A stretch of DNA of 38,114 bases, from NCBI GenBank assembly GCA_903879715.1, contig CAIRMR010000133.1:1-38114 (forward strand), read 5' to 3'. The stretch is from an uncultured Bacteroidales bacterium. GTDB taxonomy: Bacteria; Bacteroidota; Bacteroidia; Bacteroidales; UBA4417. Numbering within the stretch: position 1 is the stretch's first letter; the number at the start of each line of letters is the position of its first letter. Below the pieces are notes generated by a model. That model had not been told where the DNA came from, did no database searches, and was given only the letters and a program-made list of their open reading frames with translations. Below, piece by piece: positions 1-8,510 of the stretch. The translations under genes and the position numbers were made by a program.

Positions 1-116
1 GGAAAGCTTATGGCGGCGAAAAACTTGCGATTTCAAACCGGTTGTTAAGTGGTGTTTATTTTGTCAGAGTGCAGGGAGCAAATAAAACACAAGTGACTAA
101 AGTCGTTGTAAAATAG
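1..116 (+). CDS. C-terminal tail of a T9SS-sorted protein (5' end outside window)
   Basis: Only the last 37 codons and the stop are present, read in the frame starting at base 3. They encode a type IX sorting-domain ending (NRLLSGVYFVRVQGANKTQ, then a short basic end), matching the end of the 4025-8389 protein with three residue changes. The family role of such a tail is to direct a protein through T9SS to the cell surface. DNA identity with 8274-8389 is about 95 % by eye, so the missing gene is very probably a paralogue of that beta-propeller protein, or at least shares its 3' end. What the rest of the protein does cannot be seen. Confidence 0.8.
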   Translation, partial: KAYGGEKLAISNRLLSGVYFVRVQGANKTQVTKVVVK

Positions 117-200
117 GGTTCTGAGATGAAAATACTGATTCGGTTTCATACTGTATTAAATACCGGAGAAAGTATAATGGATTGAAATGAGGTGGCTGTT
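1..200 (+). repeat. Near-identical 200-bp gene-end repeat, copy A
   Basis: Bases 1-200 align without gaps to 8274-8473 with about 8 differences by eye (roughly 96 % identity). The repeat covers the end of a T9SS-protein gene, its stop codon, a conserved 70-base non-coding tail and the left arm of a terminator. The non-coding tail is as conserved as the coding part, which points to recent duplication or gene conversion rather than selection on the protein. Confidence 0.9.
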
Positions 201-236
201 TGTTTTAGTATTCATAGTTTGCAGCCACCTCTTTTT
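189..236 (+). terminator. Rho-independent terminator after the partial T9SS gene
   Basis: A perfect 10-bp stem, GAGGTGGCTG (189-198) with CAGCCACCTC (222-231), closes a 23-nt loop and is followed by five T residues. It sits 72 bases after the stop of the preceding gene. An open frame with an ATG at 187 begins inside this stem, so that start is not credible. Confidence 0.8.
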
Positions 237-242
237 GCAACA

Positions 243-420
243 TACGCTGAATGGAACCACCACCGATGTTAATGCTTTTTATAGGCTGAATAATGTTTCA
301 AAAGGGCAGAACACATTAAGCTGTAAGATTAATGAGTCAAAAGGAGTATATGCACTTCATTTTACTTTTGCGGCTGAAGAAAAAGAATCATTTATTATTG
401 ACTGGTTTAAATTTAAATAA
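243..420 (+). pseudogene. Mosaic relic: TonB-receptor fragment joined to GH43 C-terminus
   Basis: Bases 243-310 match 23472-23539, part of the carboxypeptidase-D-like domain of the TonB-dependent receptor, without gaps at about 59/68 positions. Bases 311-420 match the 3' end of the GH43 gene (about 35417-35525) at high identity, giving HFTFAAEEKESF followed by DWFKFK where the intact protein has EWFKFN. A continuous frame runs through both pieces, but its only ATG (187) lies in the terminator stem and the product would be a 77-residue chimera with no complete domain. I therefore call it debris from deletion or recombination between duplicated PUL copies. The junction is near GGGCA (receptor GGACA, GH43 GGACA), consistent with microhomology. 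It ends 8 bases before the GH78 gene. Confidence 0.8.
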
Positions 421-428
421 AAAGTAAA

Positions 429-3400
429 TTGAAAGAATTACAAGCAATCTGCATTTTAGTTGTACTAATCGCAACCTCAGCATTTGGAAGCAATAAGCCA
501 CTTGCACCGCTAAACTTACGGGTTAATTATGTTGCTGATCCTGTAGGTATTGACGATCCAACTCCGCGTTTTAGCTGGGAAGTAGCTGATACTGATCGCG
601 GAGATGTTCAAACAGCCTACGAAATTATTGTAGCTTTTAGTTTAAGCGATATTAATTCAAATAATGGAGATGTATGGTCGTCGGGCAAAGTAGTTTCAAG
701 CCGGCAGAACGGAGTTGTCTATAATGGGTCAACTTTATTATCGCAAAAACAGTATTGGTGGAAAGTAAGAACATTCGACAAAGACAATCAGCAAAGTGTC
801 TGGAGTAATGCAGCATCTTTCGAAACAGGATTACTTAACTCCTCAGATTGGAAGGCTTCATTTCTTGAAGGCACCTTTAAATTAGTGCGGAATGAATTTA
901 CACTTCCTGCAGGAAAAACCATAACCAAAGCCCGCGCGTATGTTACTTCCGATGGTTATTTCGAACTTCGGATAAACGGCAATAAAATCGGCGACCATTT
1001 CCTCGATCCACTTCCAACCGAAACAGGTAAATTATTACTGTATTCTACATTCGATATAACCAGTAATTTGGTTAATGGGAGCAATAATGCCGTTGGAATA
1101 ATGCTTGGAGGTTATGCTTTACAAAAACGTTCAAACAGTGTTAAAGTAATTTGTCAAATTGATATTTGGTTTTTCGATGGAACAACTCAAAGCATTGCTT
1201 CCAATGAAACATGGAAAGTATCATCGGCCGGCCCGGTTATTAGTCAACATATTTTTGATGGCGAAAACTATGATGCCCGCGCTGAATGTACAGATTGGGA
1301 TAATGCCGGATATAATCAATCCGGATGGGATACACCAATAGTTACAAATAATTTCCCGAAGGGATGGACTATAAATAACGGTGTCCTGGAGGTAAGAGAT
1401 GGCGGTGAAGGACTTATGACTTCAAATTTCAGCTCTAGTGATTATGTAATTGAGACGGACATAAAAATACTACAGACTTGTGCAGGAATAATATTCAGGG
1501 CTTCAAATACCGATAATTTATATATGTGGCAATTTAATCCCGGTGCAACAGGATTGAGACCTCACAAAAGAGTAGGTGGGACATATTCCCTGGTTGTTCC
1601 AAATATCGCAATTAGCCCTGCATTAGTTCTTAACCAGACTTATCATGTAAAGATTGAACTAAAAGGCAGTAATATTAAATCCTATATTGATGGTGTGTTA
1701 GTGAGTAATCTTACCGACAATACATTTTTAACCGGAACAATAGGTTTTAGAGAAGCTCTCGATGAACAATGCCAATTTGACAATCTTAAAGTAACAGACA
1801 ACAGCTTGGTTGTTTTTTTTGATGATTTTACTTCGTTATCAGATAATTGGCAAAAAACAAATACCTTATCACTAAAATCCCAGTTAAATCCAATAAAAAT
1901 TGATGAAGTAATTACACCCGTGGCAATATACAATCCGGTTGCCGGAACTTATGTGTTCGATATGGGTAAAAACATTAGTGGTTGGGCCGAACTTAACGTT
2001 CAGGGTATAGCGGGAACAAAAGTTACACTGCGCTTTGCCGAAAGAATTTTTCAGGATAAAAATATCAATAGGACATCCACAACAAATGGCCTTGAGGCTA
2101 AGGCTACTGACACCTATATACTCAAAGGCATAGGCACCGAAGTATGGGAACCTCGTTTTACTTACCATGGTTTCAGGTATGTAGAAGTAACCGGTTTCCC
2201 CGGAACGCCAACGATTAATTCAATAAAAGGAAAATTTTTTCATAGTCAGGTAACCAATACTGTTAATGAATTTAGTTGTTCAAATCCCGACCTTAATAAT
2301 ATCTGTAAAGCGTATAAATTAACTCAACTTGATAATTTAATGGGATTGCCGACCGACTGCAACCAGAGGGCAGAACGTGCAGGTTGGCTCGCCGATGCTA
2401 TGGTTACTTCGGAAGCTGCGATGACTTATTTCGATGCCAATTCATTTTACGAAAAATGGATGAATGATATGTTAGTAAACGAAATAATTGGACATGGAGG
2501 TGCCCTTTGTATTATTCCATCAGGTGGTGGAGGCGATGATGTTATTTGGGGATCTGCTGTTGTTTCTGTCCCCTGGGACTACTATACAATGACCGGTGAC
2601 TCAGTATTCTTATCTAAAATGTATCCGCGTTGTAAACGCTTTGTTGAATGGTATAAAGGTTTGGATGCGAATAATAATTTTTTATTTGAACCGGATATAG
2701 AAGGATTAAGTGAAAGTGGGTCGTTAATGACGGCATTCCAGTTTAATGAATGGAACCCTGTTGGAGGTAATGGCGATAATTTGAAACCATCCAAAAATTT
2801 CATGGGATCGCTTTACTACTATCGCTGTGCAAATCTTTTGGCAAAAATGGCCCAGACCTTAGGCGTTACTTCTGATTATAATAACTATTCTGCTTTAGCC
2901 AATAACATTAAAATTGCGATAAACAGCCAATTTTTAAAAACCAGTTATTACGACAATAATAAACAAACCGGTAACGCCTTAGCGATAGAATTTGGAATAG
3001 TTCCCCTGGCTTCTTATACTGCCGTGATAAATGGCTTTGCCTCTGATGTTAATCATAACGGTGATGTTCAGTTAAAGACCGGCTGTTTGGGTACTTATGC
3101 TTTAATGCGTGCTTTAGGGGATAATGGATTAAATGACTTAGCCTACAAGCTAGCCGCACGAAAAACATATCCAAGTTGGGGCTATATGCTTAATACCACT
3201 GATGCTCCCGGTACTTTTTGGGAACACTGGGACAATCAGAATTTATCGAAAAACCATATTTTTTTAGGCGGTTCTGTATCTACATGGTTATTTCATTATG
3301 TTGCTGGAATTAAGCCTTTAAAGCCAGGGTATAGCGAAATTCAATTCAAACCCGATGTTACCACGCAGCTTGATAGTGCCTCTGGTATTGTTTATTCTGT

Positions 3401-3929
3401 AAAAGGTGCTATTAGGTCAAGTTGGAAGAAGAAAAACGGGGAACTTTCATGGGATATAACCATACCGTCAAACACTTCCGGAATACTTTACATCCCCACA
3501 ATGGGTAAGAAAGATGCTGTAAAGATAACCGAAGGATCAACCATACTTTGGGATAATACTCTTAAAGATACGATTTCGGGACTTAAATATCTCAGAACAG
3601 AAGGCGATTTTCAGGTGTGGTCTGTCGGATCTGGCAAGTATCAAATAGTTGTCAATGATTTTTTCAGTAGTCTCTCTCCTTTCAGTAAGGTTTCCGAAGA
3701 AACGTTTGGGATATGGCCCAATCCCGCAAAAAACAGGATTACAATTGATGTTCAAAATCACGAAGCAAAGAGTATTCAAATTCTGGATACTGAAGGAAAA
3801 ATCATTTATTCGGATAATGAAAATTATAGTGGGAAGAAAACGATTAATTTATCCGTGTCCACTGGTGTTTACTTTGTAAAAGTACAGGGAGATGTTACGT
3901 TCGCGACTCAAAAATTGATAGTTGAATAA
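429..3929 (+). CDS. GH78 alpha-L-rhamnosidase with inserted jelly-roll-like domain and T9SS tail
   Basis: A 1166-residue secreted enzyme expected to remove terminal alpha-L-rhamnose from oligo- or polysaccharides outside the cell. In order: signal peptide (1-20), fibronectin/Ig-like domain (about 25-135), the GH78 N-terminal beta domain (about 140-310), an inserted segment (about 310-478) resembling a concanavalin-like/DUF1080-type fold (VIETDIKI, GIIFRASN, GTIGFR), the rhamnosidase beta domain (about 485-620), the (alpha/alpha)6 catalytic domain, a C-terminal beta domain, and a T9SS type A tail from about 1092 (WPNPAKNRITID). The family general acid fits E649 in DCNQRAERAGW and the base E932 in GTFWEHWD. 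The only usable start is TTG at 429; the frame is stopped just upstream and the next in-frame Met is about 220 residues in. The insertion makes it longer than a usual GH78. DNA is AT-rich compared with the GH106 block. Confidence 0.9.
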   Translation: MKELQAICILVVLIATSAFGSNKPLAPLNLRVNYVADPVGIDDPTPRFSWEVADTDRGDVQTAYEIIVAFSLSDINSNNGDVWSSGKVVSSRQNGVVYNGSTLLSQKQYWWKVRTFDKDNQQSVWSNAASFETGLLNSSDWKASFLEGTFKLVRNEFTLPAGKTITKARAYVTSDGYFELRINGNKIGDHFLDPLPTETGKLLLYSTFDITSNLVNGSNNAVGIMLGGYALQKRSNSVKVICQIDIWFFDGTTQSIASNETWKVSSAGPVISQHIFDGENYDARAECTDWDNAGYNQSGWDTPIVTNNFPKGWTINNGVLEVRDGGEGLMTSNFSSSDYVIETDIKILQTCAGIIFRASNTDNLYMWQFNPGATGLRPHKRVGGTYSLVVPNIAISPALVLNQTYHVKIELKGSNIKSYIDGVLVSNLTDNTFLTGTIGFREALDEQCQFDNLKVTDNSLVVFFDDFTSLSDNWQKTNTLSLKSQLNPIKIDEVITPVAIYNPVAGTYVFDMGKNISGWAELNVQGIAGTKVTLRFAERIFQDKNINRTSTTNGLEAKATDTYILKGIGTEVWEPRFTYHGFRYVEVTGFPGTPTINSIKGKFFHSQVTNTVNEFSCSNPDLNNICKAYKLTQLDNLMGLPTDCNQRAERAGWLADAMVTSEAAMTYFDANSFYEKWMNDMLVNEIIGHGGALCIIPSGGGGDDVIWGSAVVSVPWDYYTMTGDSVFLSKMYPRCKRFVEWYKGLDANNNFLFEPDIEGLSESGSLMTAFQFNEWNPVGGNGDNLKPSKNFMGSLYYYRCANLLAKMAQTLGVTSDYNNYSALANNIKIAINSQFLKTSYYDNNKQTGNALAIEFGIVPLASYTAVINGFASDVNHNGDVQLKTGCLGTYALMRALGDNGLNDLAYKLAARKTYPSWGYMLNTTDAPGTFWEHWDNQNLSKNHIFLGGSVSTWLFHYVAGIKPLKPGYSEIQFKPDVTTQLDSASGIVYSVKGAIRSSWKKKNGELSWDITIPSNTSGILYIPTMGKKDAVKITEGSTILWDNTLKDTISGLKYLRTEGDFQVWSVGSGKYQIVVNDFFSSLSPFSKVSEETFGIWPNPAKNRITIDVQNHEAKSIQILDTEGKIIYSDNENYSGKKTINLSVSTGVYFVKVQGDVTFATQKLIVE

Positions 3930-3958
3930 AGAATAATATAAACGCTAGTGAAAAAGCT

Positions 3959-3980
3959 TGCCGGAGTACGCACTCCGGCA
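3959..3980 (+). other. Intergenic hairpin between GH78 and propeller gene
   Basis: TGCCGGAGT pairs perfectly with ACTCCGGCA around an ACGC loop (9-bp stem, 4-nt loop), 30 bases after the GH78 stop and 45 before the next start. No U-tract follows (GATTTTC), so it is a weak terminator at best; an RNA-stability or attenuation hairpin within an operon is equally possible. Confidence 0.55.
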
Positions 3981-4024
3981 GATTTTCAAATTAAATAATA
4001 AATTAAATTTAAAACTTCAAAAAA

Positions 4025-7000
4025 ATGAAGAAGAAATTACTATTGTTTTGGATGTTCATGTTTACAGTTATTTTTGGGTTGAAGGCTCAAGTAAACAGTT
4101 CACGAGCTGATATGGCTACTTATCGCATGCCGGCTGAGGATTATGGCATTGTATTATCGCCAAGCAAAGAAGGTGAAAAGTATTTTGAGTGGGATGGTAA
4201 TGGCATTAGAGAGGGAATCGTAAATAAAGTTGGAAATACATATTATTTATTTTATGATGGTGCCGCTCACCACACTGGTGTCTGTAATCTTAACGACCCT
4301 GAGCGTCATTTATGGCGGGCAATGTTGGCTAAAAGTACCGATTTGATAACATGGGAAAAGTTAGGTGTAAAACTCTGGTGCGGTTACGATACAGATCCTG
4401 CTTCTAATGGCGATGTATATAAGGATTTTGGCTCTGCCTCATCACCGTGGGCATATTTTAGCATAGATGAGGATTATTGGTATTTATTTTATTTAGGTGC
4501 TGAAGGTTCATCTCCGAGTGGCACTGATGTAGGTACACCAGGTTATTATTATTCAACCTTAGTTGCCAAAGCACTTACAAAAGGCATAACCGGTATTGAG
4601 GGCGAGTGGCAACAACTAAACAGATTAACCGGCAACGCAAAGGCTGTTGCTCTTTGGCAGAAACCTGCAACTTGTTCACCTGGTTCGGTGATTGAAAACC
4701 CACTTTGGAAAGTTGATCCTGTTAATAATAAACGTTATATGATGTTTGTAACCCGTGGTGGGCAAACTCATATTGCGAGAAGTAATAAATTGGATGGAAT
4801 TCATAAATGGGATGAAACTCCCGACATAAACGGTTGGGATTTTGATTATCTGATACTAGATAAAACAGGGAATACTTCACCCGAAAATGCTACCATCTAC
4901 TACGACGAAAAGACAAAATGGTATTTTTTATTTACCAACCAATTTAGCATGAATTATACTTACACTGAGTGTAATATTGTTTATTGGAGTAAAGACCCTA
5001 ATTCATGGAATCCTAAAAACTCGGCATTAATAACAGACCCCTCAACCACTAAAAATGGTTGGGCGATTGGAGCAATTGGGATGCCATCTGTTGCAAAAAT
5101 TGATGATAATACACTTGGAATAATTTATGATGCTCAGGAAGGATCATTAAAAAACAATATAGGAAGAAAAATTGCATTAGCCTATTGGAAAATACCTTCG
5201 CTTGACGACAATGGCATTCCTGGAGTATGTAATGGAAGTTTCGAAACACCAGATGCTACAGAAGGTAATGTTGGTTTGCCTGGAGTTTTAAAGACCCCTG
5301 TTACATCAGGTTGGGTGTTTGATAATAATAGCTTTATTATGAAAAATGGTTGTGCGTACGGACAGCCAGATGCAACAGATAGAGTACAATGTGGTGCATT
5401 TCAAAATGGAGGTGCCATTTATCAAAATATCAATTTAGATGCAGGTAATTATGTGCTTATTTTATCGGCTGCTCAAAGGGCTGGAAATGCTATTAATATA
5501 CCAATAACGGTAACTTGTGATGGAACGGTAGTTGGCACATTGACAGCTAATTCACAAACTGGATACTCAATCTTAGCTACTCCAAGTTTTGTTATAACTG
5601 CAGGTATTCATAAAATTCAATTATCAGCACAAGGGAGCGATTTTACTGTTTTTTTTGACAATGTTCAATTAGTTTTAGAGTCAGCTTTGCCTACTACCTT
5701 GTTAAACTCAAGTTTTGAGACTCCAGATGTGGCTGGTGGTTCAAATTTTGTATTAAGACCCACAGGTGGTACATGGCTATTCGAAGGTGGAGCTGCAATT
5801 TCAAACAATTCAAGTTCTTATGGACCACCAGCTGCCATTTATGGAAGTCAGTGTGTGCATTTTCAAGGGGCAGGTTCAGCAATTTCCCAGGTCGTATATT
5901 TAACGGCAGGTAATTATAAACTATATTTTCAGGGAGCACAACGATCAGGAAATGCTTCTCCACTGCCTGTACAGGTAACAATTGACGGAAACTTAGTAGA
6001 AACATTAACGCCATCTACAACGGGTAGTTATAGTAGCTTGAGTACCAGTAGTTTTGCCATTACCGCAGGTTATCATACTATTCGGCTCGAAGCTGTTACT
6101 ACACCTGGCGATGTAACTGTCTTTATTGATAATGTATGCTTAGTGCCAGCAACTACAAATCCAACTTGGGATAGTCGACCAGCTGCAACATTTACGCCGA
6201 TTTATAGTCAGGTATTCAATACAAGCTGGGATAATGCGAAATTTTATGGTCAATGGGAAACTATTGATGCCAACGCTTTTACCGCAGCGGATATCGCCGC
6301 CGGTTACTTGCAGTTTGAATGGACCGCTAAACGTGTTATGTGCTCTAAAAACGTATATGCTTCGCCTTATACTCTCGAAACTGAAATTGAATACCCGGCG
6401 GAAGTCAGCAGCCGTGCCGGTGTGGTTATAAGAGTTGCGCCAGCAAGTAATAATGAAATTATACAGGAACCTGCCTTAGGTGATCCCGGTTTTAACAGCG
6501 AAGGTATCGCTTTCTATCCAACCGATGATGGCTCTAAAATGATTGTGCAGTTTACCGGCATTTATGTTGCAAATGCTACACCGGTTACACGGATTTCAGT
6601 TCCGAAACCAGTTGATATTGCAAGTTTTAGAGACCGCGCATTATTAAGAATAGAAGATTTTGGAACGTCAATCTATGTGTTTTATAATAACGCGCCTTTA
6701 TGCAGAATTGATCTCACAAACTTAATTGACGGCATATACACTTCAGGTACAGTTTACGATTCAGATATGCAGGTTGCCGGAACTTTTTCAGGCATGGAGG
6801 TTGCCGTTTCAGGCAGGGTTGCTATTGCTCAACGGAATTCGGCATTCAGGCTTTACAGTGCGCTTATAAAGACCGCTGTTCCATGGGATAATCGTCCTGC
6901 AACTAATTTTGTAACAAAGTACAGCCAGGCATTCAATACAGTTTGGGACAACACAAAATTTTACGATCAGTGGGAAACTCTTCTTGCAAACGCTTTTACC

Positions 7001-8389
7001 GCAGCGGATATAGCCGCCGGTTATTTGCAGTTTGAATGGTCCGCTAAACGTGTCATGTGTTCAAAAAGTTCATATGCTTCGCCCTATGTTATGGAATCAG
7101 ATATTGATTACTCTACAGGCGGCAGCCAGGGCGGGGTTGTAATCAGAGTTGCAGCAACAAATATTGAAGACATCCAGGAACCTGCATCCGGTGATCCGGG
7201 ATACAACAGGGAAGGTATAGCCTTCTATCCAAATGTCGATGGCTCCTCAATGACAGTTCAATTTACAGGCGCTATAAATGGCAGTTCAACACCGGTAACA
7301 CGGATTTCAGTTTCTAAACCATACGGAGTAGCAAGCCTGAGAAACAGAGGAACATTAAGGGTGGAAGATTATGGATCATCAGTTTATGTGTTTTATAATG
7401 ATGCTCCTTATATCCGGATTAACCTCGGCGGTCTAACCGGCGCAAACTATACTTCGGGTACCGTTTATAATGCTGCTATGCAGGTTGAAGGAACCTTCAC
7501 AGCTATGGAAGTTGCAGTTTTGGGTAAGGTGGCTGTAGCTCAAAGGACCGCTGATTTCAGACTTTACAGCGTGAATATAAAAGTGCAGTCAAATGTACCT
7601 GATGCACCAACTACTGTTTCGGCTGTTGCAGGAAATAAACAAGCTAGCGTTTCTTTTTCGGCACCGCTGTATGATGGCGGAATTGCTATTACCGGATACA
7701 CTGTAACTTCGAGCCCGGGCAACTTTAAACAAACTGGAACTACAAGCCCTTTGGTTGTAATACGATTAGCCAACGGCACAGCTTATACATTTACAGTAGT
7801 TGCCACCAACGAATTAGGCAATAGTTTACCAAGTGAAGTGTCAAATTCAGTAACTCCTGCCACAGTTCCCGATGCACCAACAGACGTAATTGCTGCTGCA
7901 CGTAATATGGAAGCTTTGGTAGCGTTTACAGCACCGGTGGTTAATGGTGGTTCGGAAGTACTCAGCTACACTGTAAATTCGACTCCGGGCAATTTCTCAC
8001 AAACCGGAACTGCCAGTCCGTTAGTTTTAACAGGATTAGACAATGGAACCGCTTATACTTTTACCGTTGTTGCCACAAACCTGGTTGGAAACAGCATCGA
8101 AAGCGCGATTTCAAACGAAGTTACACCTGTTGACAATACAGCTTTAAAGGAAAATCAGCACTCAGCAATCAGGGTTTATCAATCAGGTTCTGCACTTGTT
8201 GTGGACCTGAATGGCTTGAGCGGCTTACAAAACGTTTACCTGACCGATGTTCTGGGAAAACCAGTTGTTTCCAGGAAAGCTTATGGCGGCGAAAAACTTG
8301 AGATTTCAAACCGGTTGTTAAGTGGTGTTTATTTTGTCAGAGTTCAGGGAACAAATAAAACCCAAGTGACTAAAGTCATTGTAAAATAG
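4025..8389 (+). CDS. Multidomain T9SS protein: five-bladed beta-propeller hydrolase-like domain plus repeated binding domains
   Basis: A 1454-residue surface protein. In order: signal peptide (1-21); a beta-propeller of the GH43/GH32/GH117 type (about 30-400; blade motifs such as NTYYLFYDGA, YWYLFYLGAE, KWYFLFTNQF); two tandem galactose-binding/DUF642-like domains (about 402-554 and 559-709), each opening with GSFETPD or SSFETPD; two copies of an unknown ~230-residue domain (about 717-950 and 953-1186); two fibronectin type III domains (about 1191-1280 and 1281-1369); and a T9SS-like tail (about 1379-1454). I cannot place catalytic residues with certainty, so the activity is unknown beyond glycosidase-like. 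The AT-rich first part (a sampled 60-base line at 5401 is 30 % GC) changes to a richer second part (line at 7141, 48 %) near base 6170, suggesting domain shuffling. It shares its unknown domain with the 35532 protein. Confidence 0.8.
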   Translation: MKKKLLLFWMFMFTVIFGLKAQVNSSRADMATYRMPAEDYGIVLSPSKEGEKYFEWDGNGIREGIVNKVGNTYYLFYDGAAHHTGVCNLNDPERHLWRAMLAKSTDLITWEKLGVKLWCGYDTDPASNGDVYKDFGSASSPWAYFSIDEDYWYLFYLGAEGSSPSGTDVGTPGYYYSTLVAKALTKGITGIEGEWQQLNRLTGNAKAVALWQKPATCSPGSVIENPLWKVDPVNNKRYMMFVTRGGQTHIARSNKLDGIHKWDETPDINGWDFDYLILDKTGNTSPENATIYYDEKTKWYFLFTNQFSMNYTYTECNIVYWSKDPNSWNPKNSALITDPSTTKNGWAIGAIGMPSVAKIDDNTLGIIYDAQEGSLKNNIGRKIALAYWKIPSLDDNGIPGVCNGSFETPDATEGNVGLPGVLKTPVTSGWVFDNNSFIMKNGCAYGQPDATDRVQCGAFQNGGAIYQNINLDAGNYVLILSAAQRAGNAINIPITVTCDGTVVGTLTANSQTGYSILATPSFVITAGIHKIQLSAQGSDFTVFFDNVQLVLESALPTTLLNSSFETPDVAGGSNFVLRPTGGTWLFEGGAAISNNSSSYGPPAAIYGSQCVHFQGAGSAISQVVYLTAGNYKLYFQGAQRSGNASPLPVQVTIDGNLVETLTPSTTGSYSSLSTSSFAITAGYHTIRLEAVTTPGDVTVFIDNVCLVPATTNPTWDSRPAATFTPIYSQVFNTSWDNAKFYGQWETIDANAFTAADIAAGYLQFEWTAKRVMCSKNVYASPYTLETEIEYPAEVSSRAGVVIRVAPASNNEIIQEPALGDPGFNSEGIAFYPTDDGSKMIVQFTGIYVANATPVTRISVPKPVDIASFRDRALLRIEDFGTSIYVFYNNAPLCRIDLTNLIDGIYTSGTVYDSDMQVAGTFSGMEVAVSGRVAIAQRNSAFRLYSALIKTAVPWDNRPATNFVTKYSQAFNTVWDNTKFYDQWETLLANAFTAADIAAGYLQFEWSAKRVMCSKSSYASPYVMESDIDYSTGGSQGGVVIRVAATNIEDIQEPASGDPGYNREGIAFYPNVDGSSMTVQFTGAINGSSTPVTRISVSKPYGVASLRNRGTLRVEDYGSSVYVFYNDAPYIRINLGGLTGANYTSGTVYNAAMQVEGTFTAMEVAVLGKVAVAQRTADFRLYSVNIKVQSNVPDAPTTVSAVAGNKQASVSFSAPLYDGGIAITGYTVTSSPGNFKQTGTTSPLVVIRLANGTAYTFTVVATNELGNSLPSEVSNSVTPATVPDAPTDVIAAARNMEALVAFTAPVVNGGSEVLSYTVNSTPGNFSQTGTASPLVLTGLDNGTAYTFTVVATNLVGNSIESAISNEVTPVDNTALKENQHSAIRVYQSGSALVVDLNGLSGLQNVYLTDVLGKPVVSRKAYGGEKLEISNRLLSGVYFVRVQGTNKTQVTKVIVK
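6174..7581 (+). repeat. Tandem duplication encoding the unknown ~230-residue domain
   Basis: Two consecutive ~700-bp units (about 6174-6880 and 6882-7581) inside the propeller gene encode paralogous domains. Shared landmarks are FNTxWDNxKFYxQWET, RVMCSK, GVVIRVA, QEPAxGDPG, EGIAFYP, PVTRISV and YVFYN. Parts of the DNA are about 90 % identical (6277-6340 against 6989-7052), implying recent duplication or gene conversion. A third, more diverged copy is at about 35635-36330. Confidence 0.85.
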
Positions 8390-8473
8390 GATTCTGAGAT
8401 GGAAATACTGATTCGGTTCCATACTGTATTAAATACCGGAGAAAGTATAATGGATTGAAATGAGGTGGCTGTT
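8274..8473 (+). repeat. Near-identical 200-bp gene-end repeat, copy B
   Basis: This is the partner of bases 1-200: the end of the propeller gene, its stop, the non-coding tail and the left arm of the terminator. The loop and right arm of the two terminators have diverged by small changes while remaining able to pair. Confidence 0.9.
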
Positions 8474-8510
8474 TTTTTAGTATTGATACTTTAAAAACAG
8501 CCACTTTTTT
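8465..8510 (+). terminator. Rho-independent terminator after the propeller gene
   Basis: GTGGCTGTTTTT (8465-8476) pairs perfectly with AAAAACAGCCAC (8493-8504) around a 16-nt loop, and six T residues follow. It is the homologue of the terminator at 189-236, with the right arm changed in step with the left arm. Confidence 0.85.

Noticed and set aside
187-420. A 77-residue ORF beginning MRWLFVLVF that looks like a small secreted protein
   Set aside because: Its start codon and apparent hydrophobic signal are translated terminator sequence, and the rest is two fragments of other genes.
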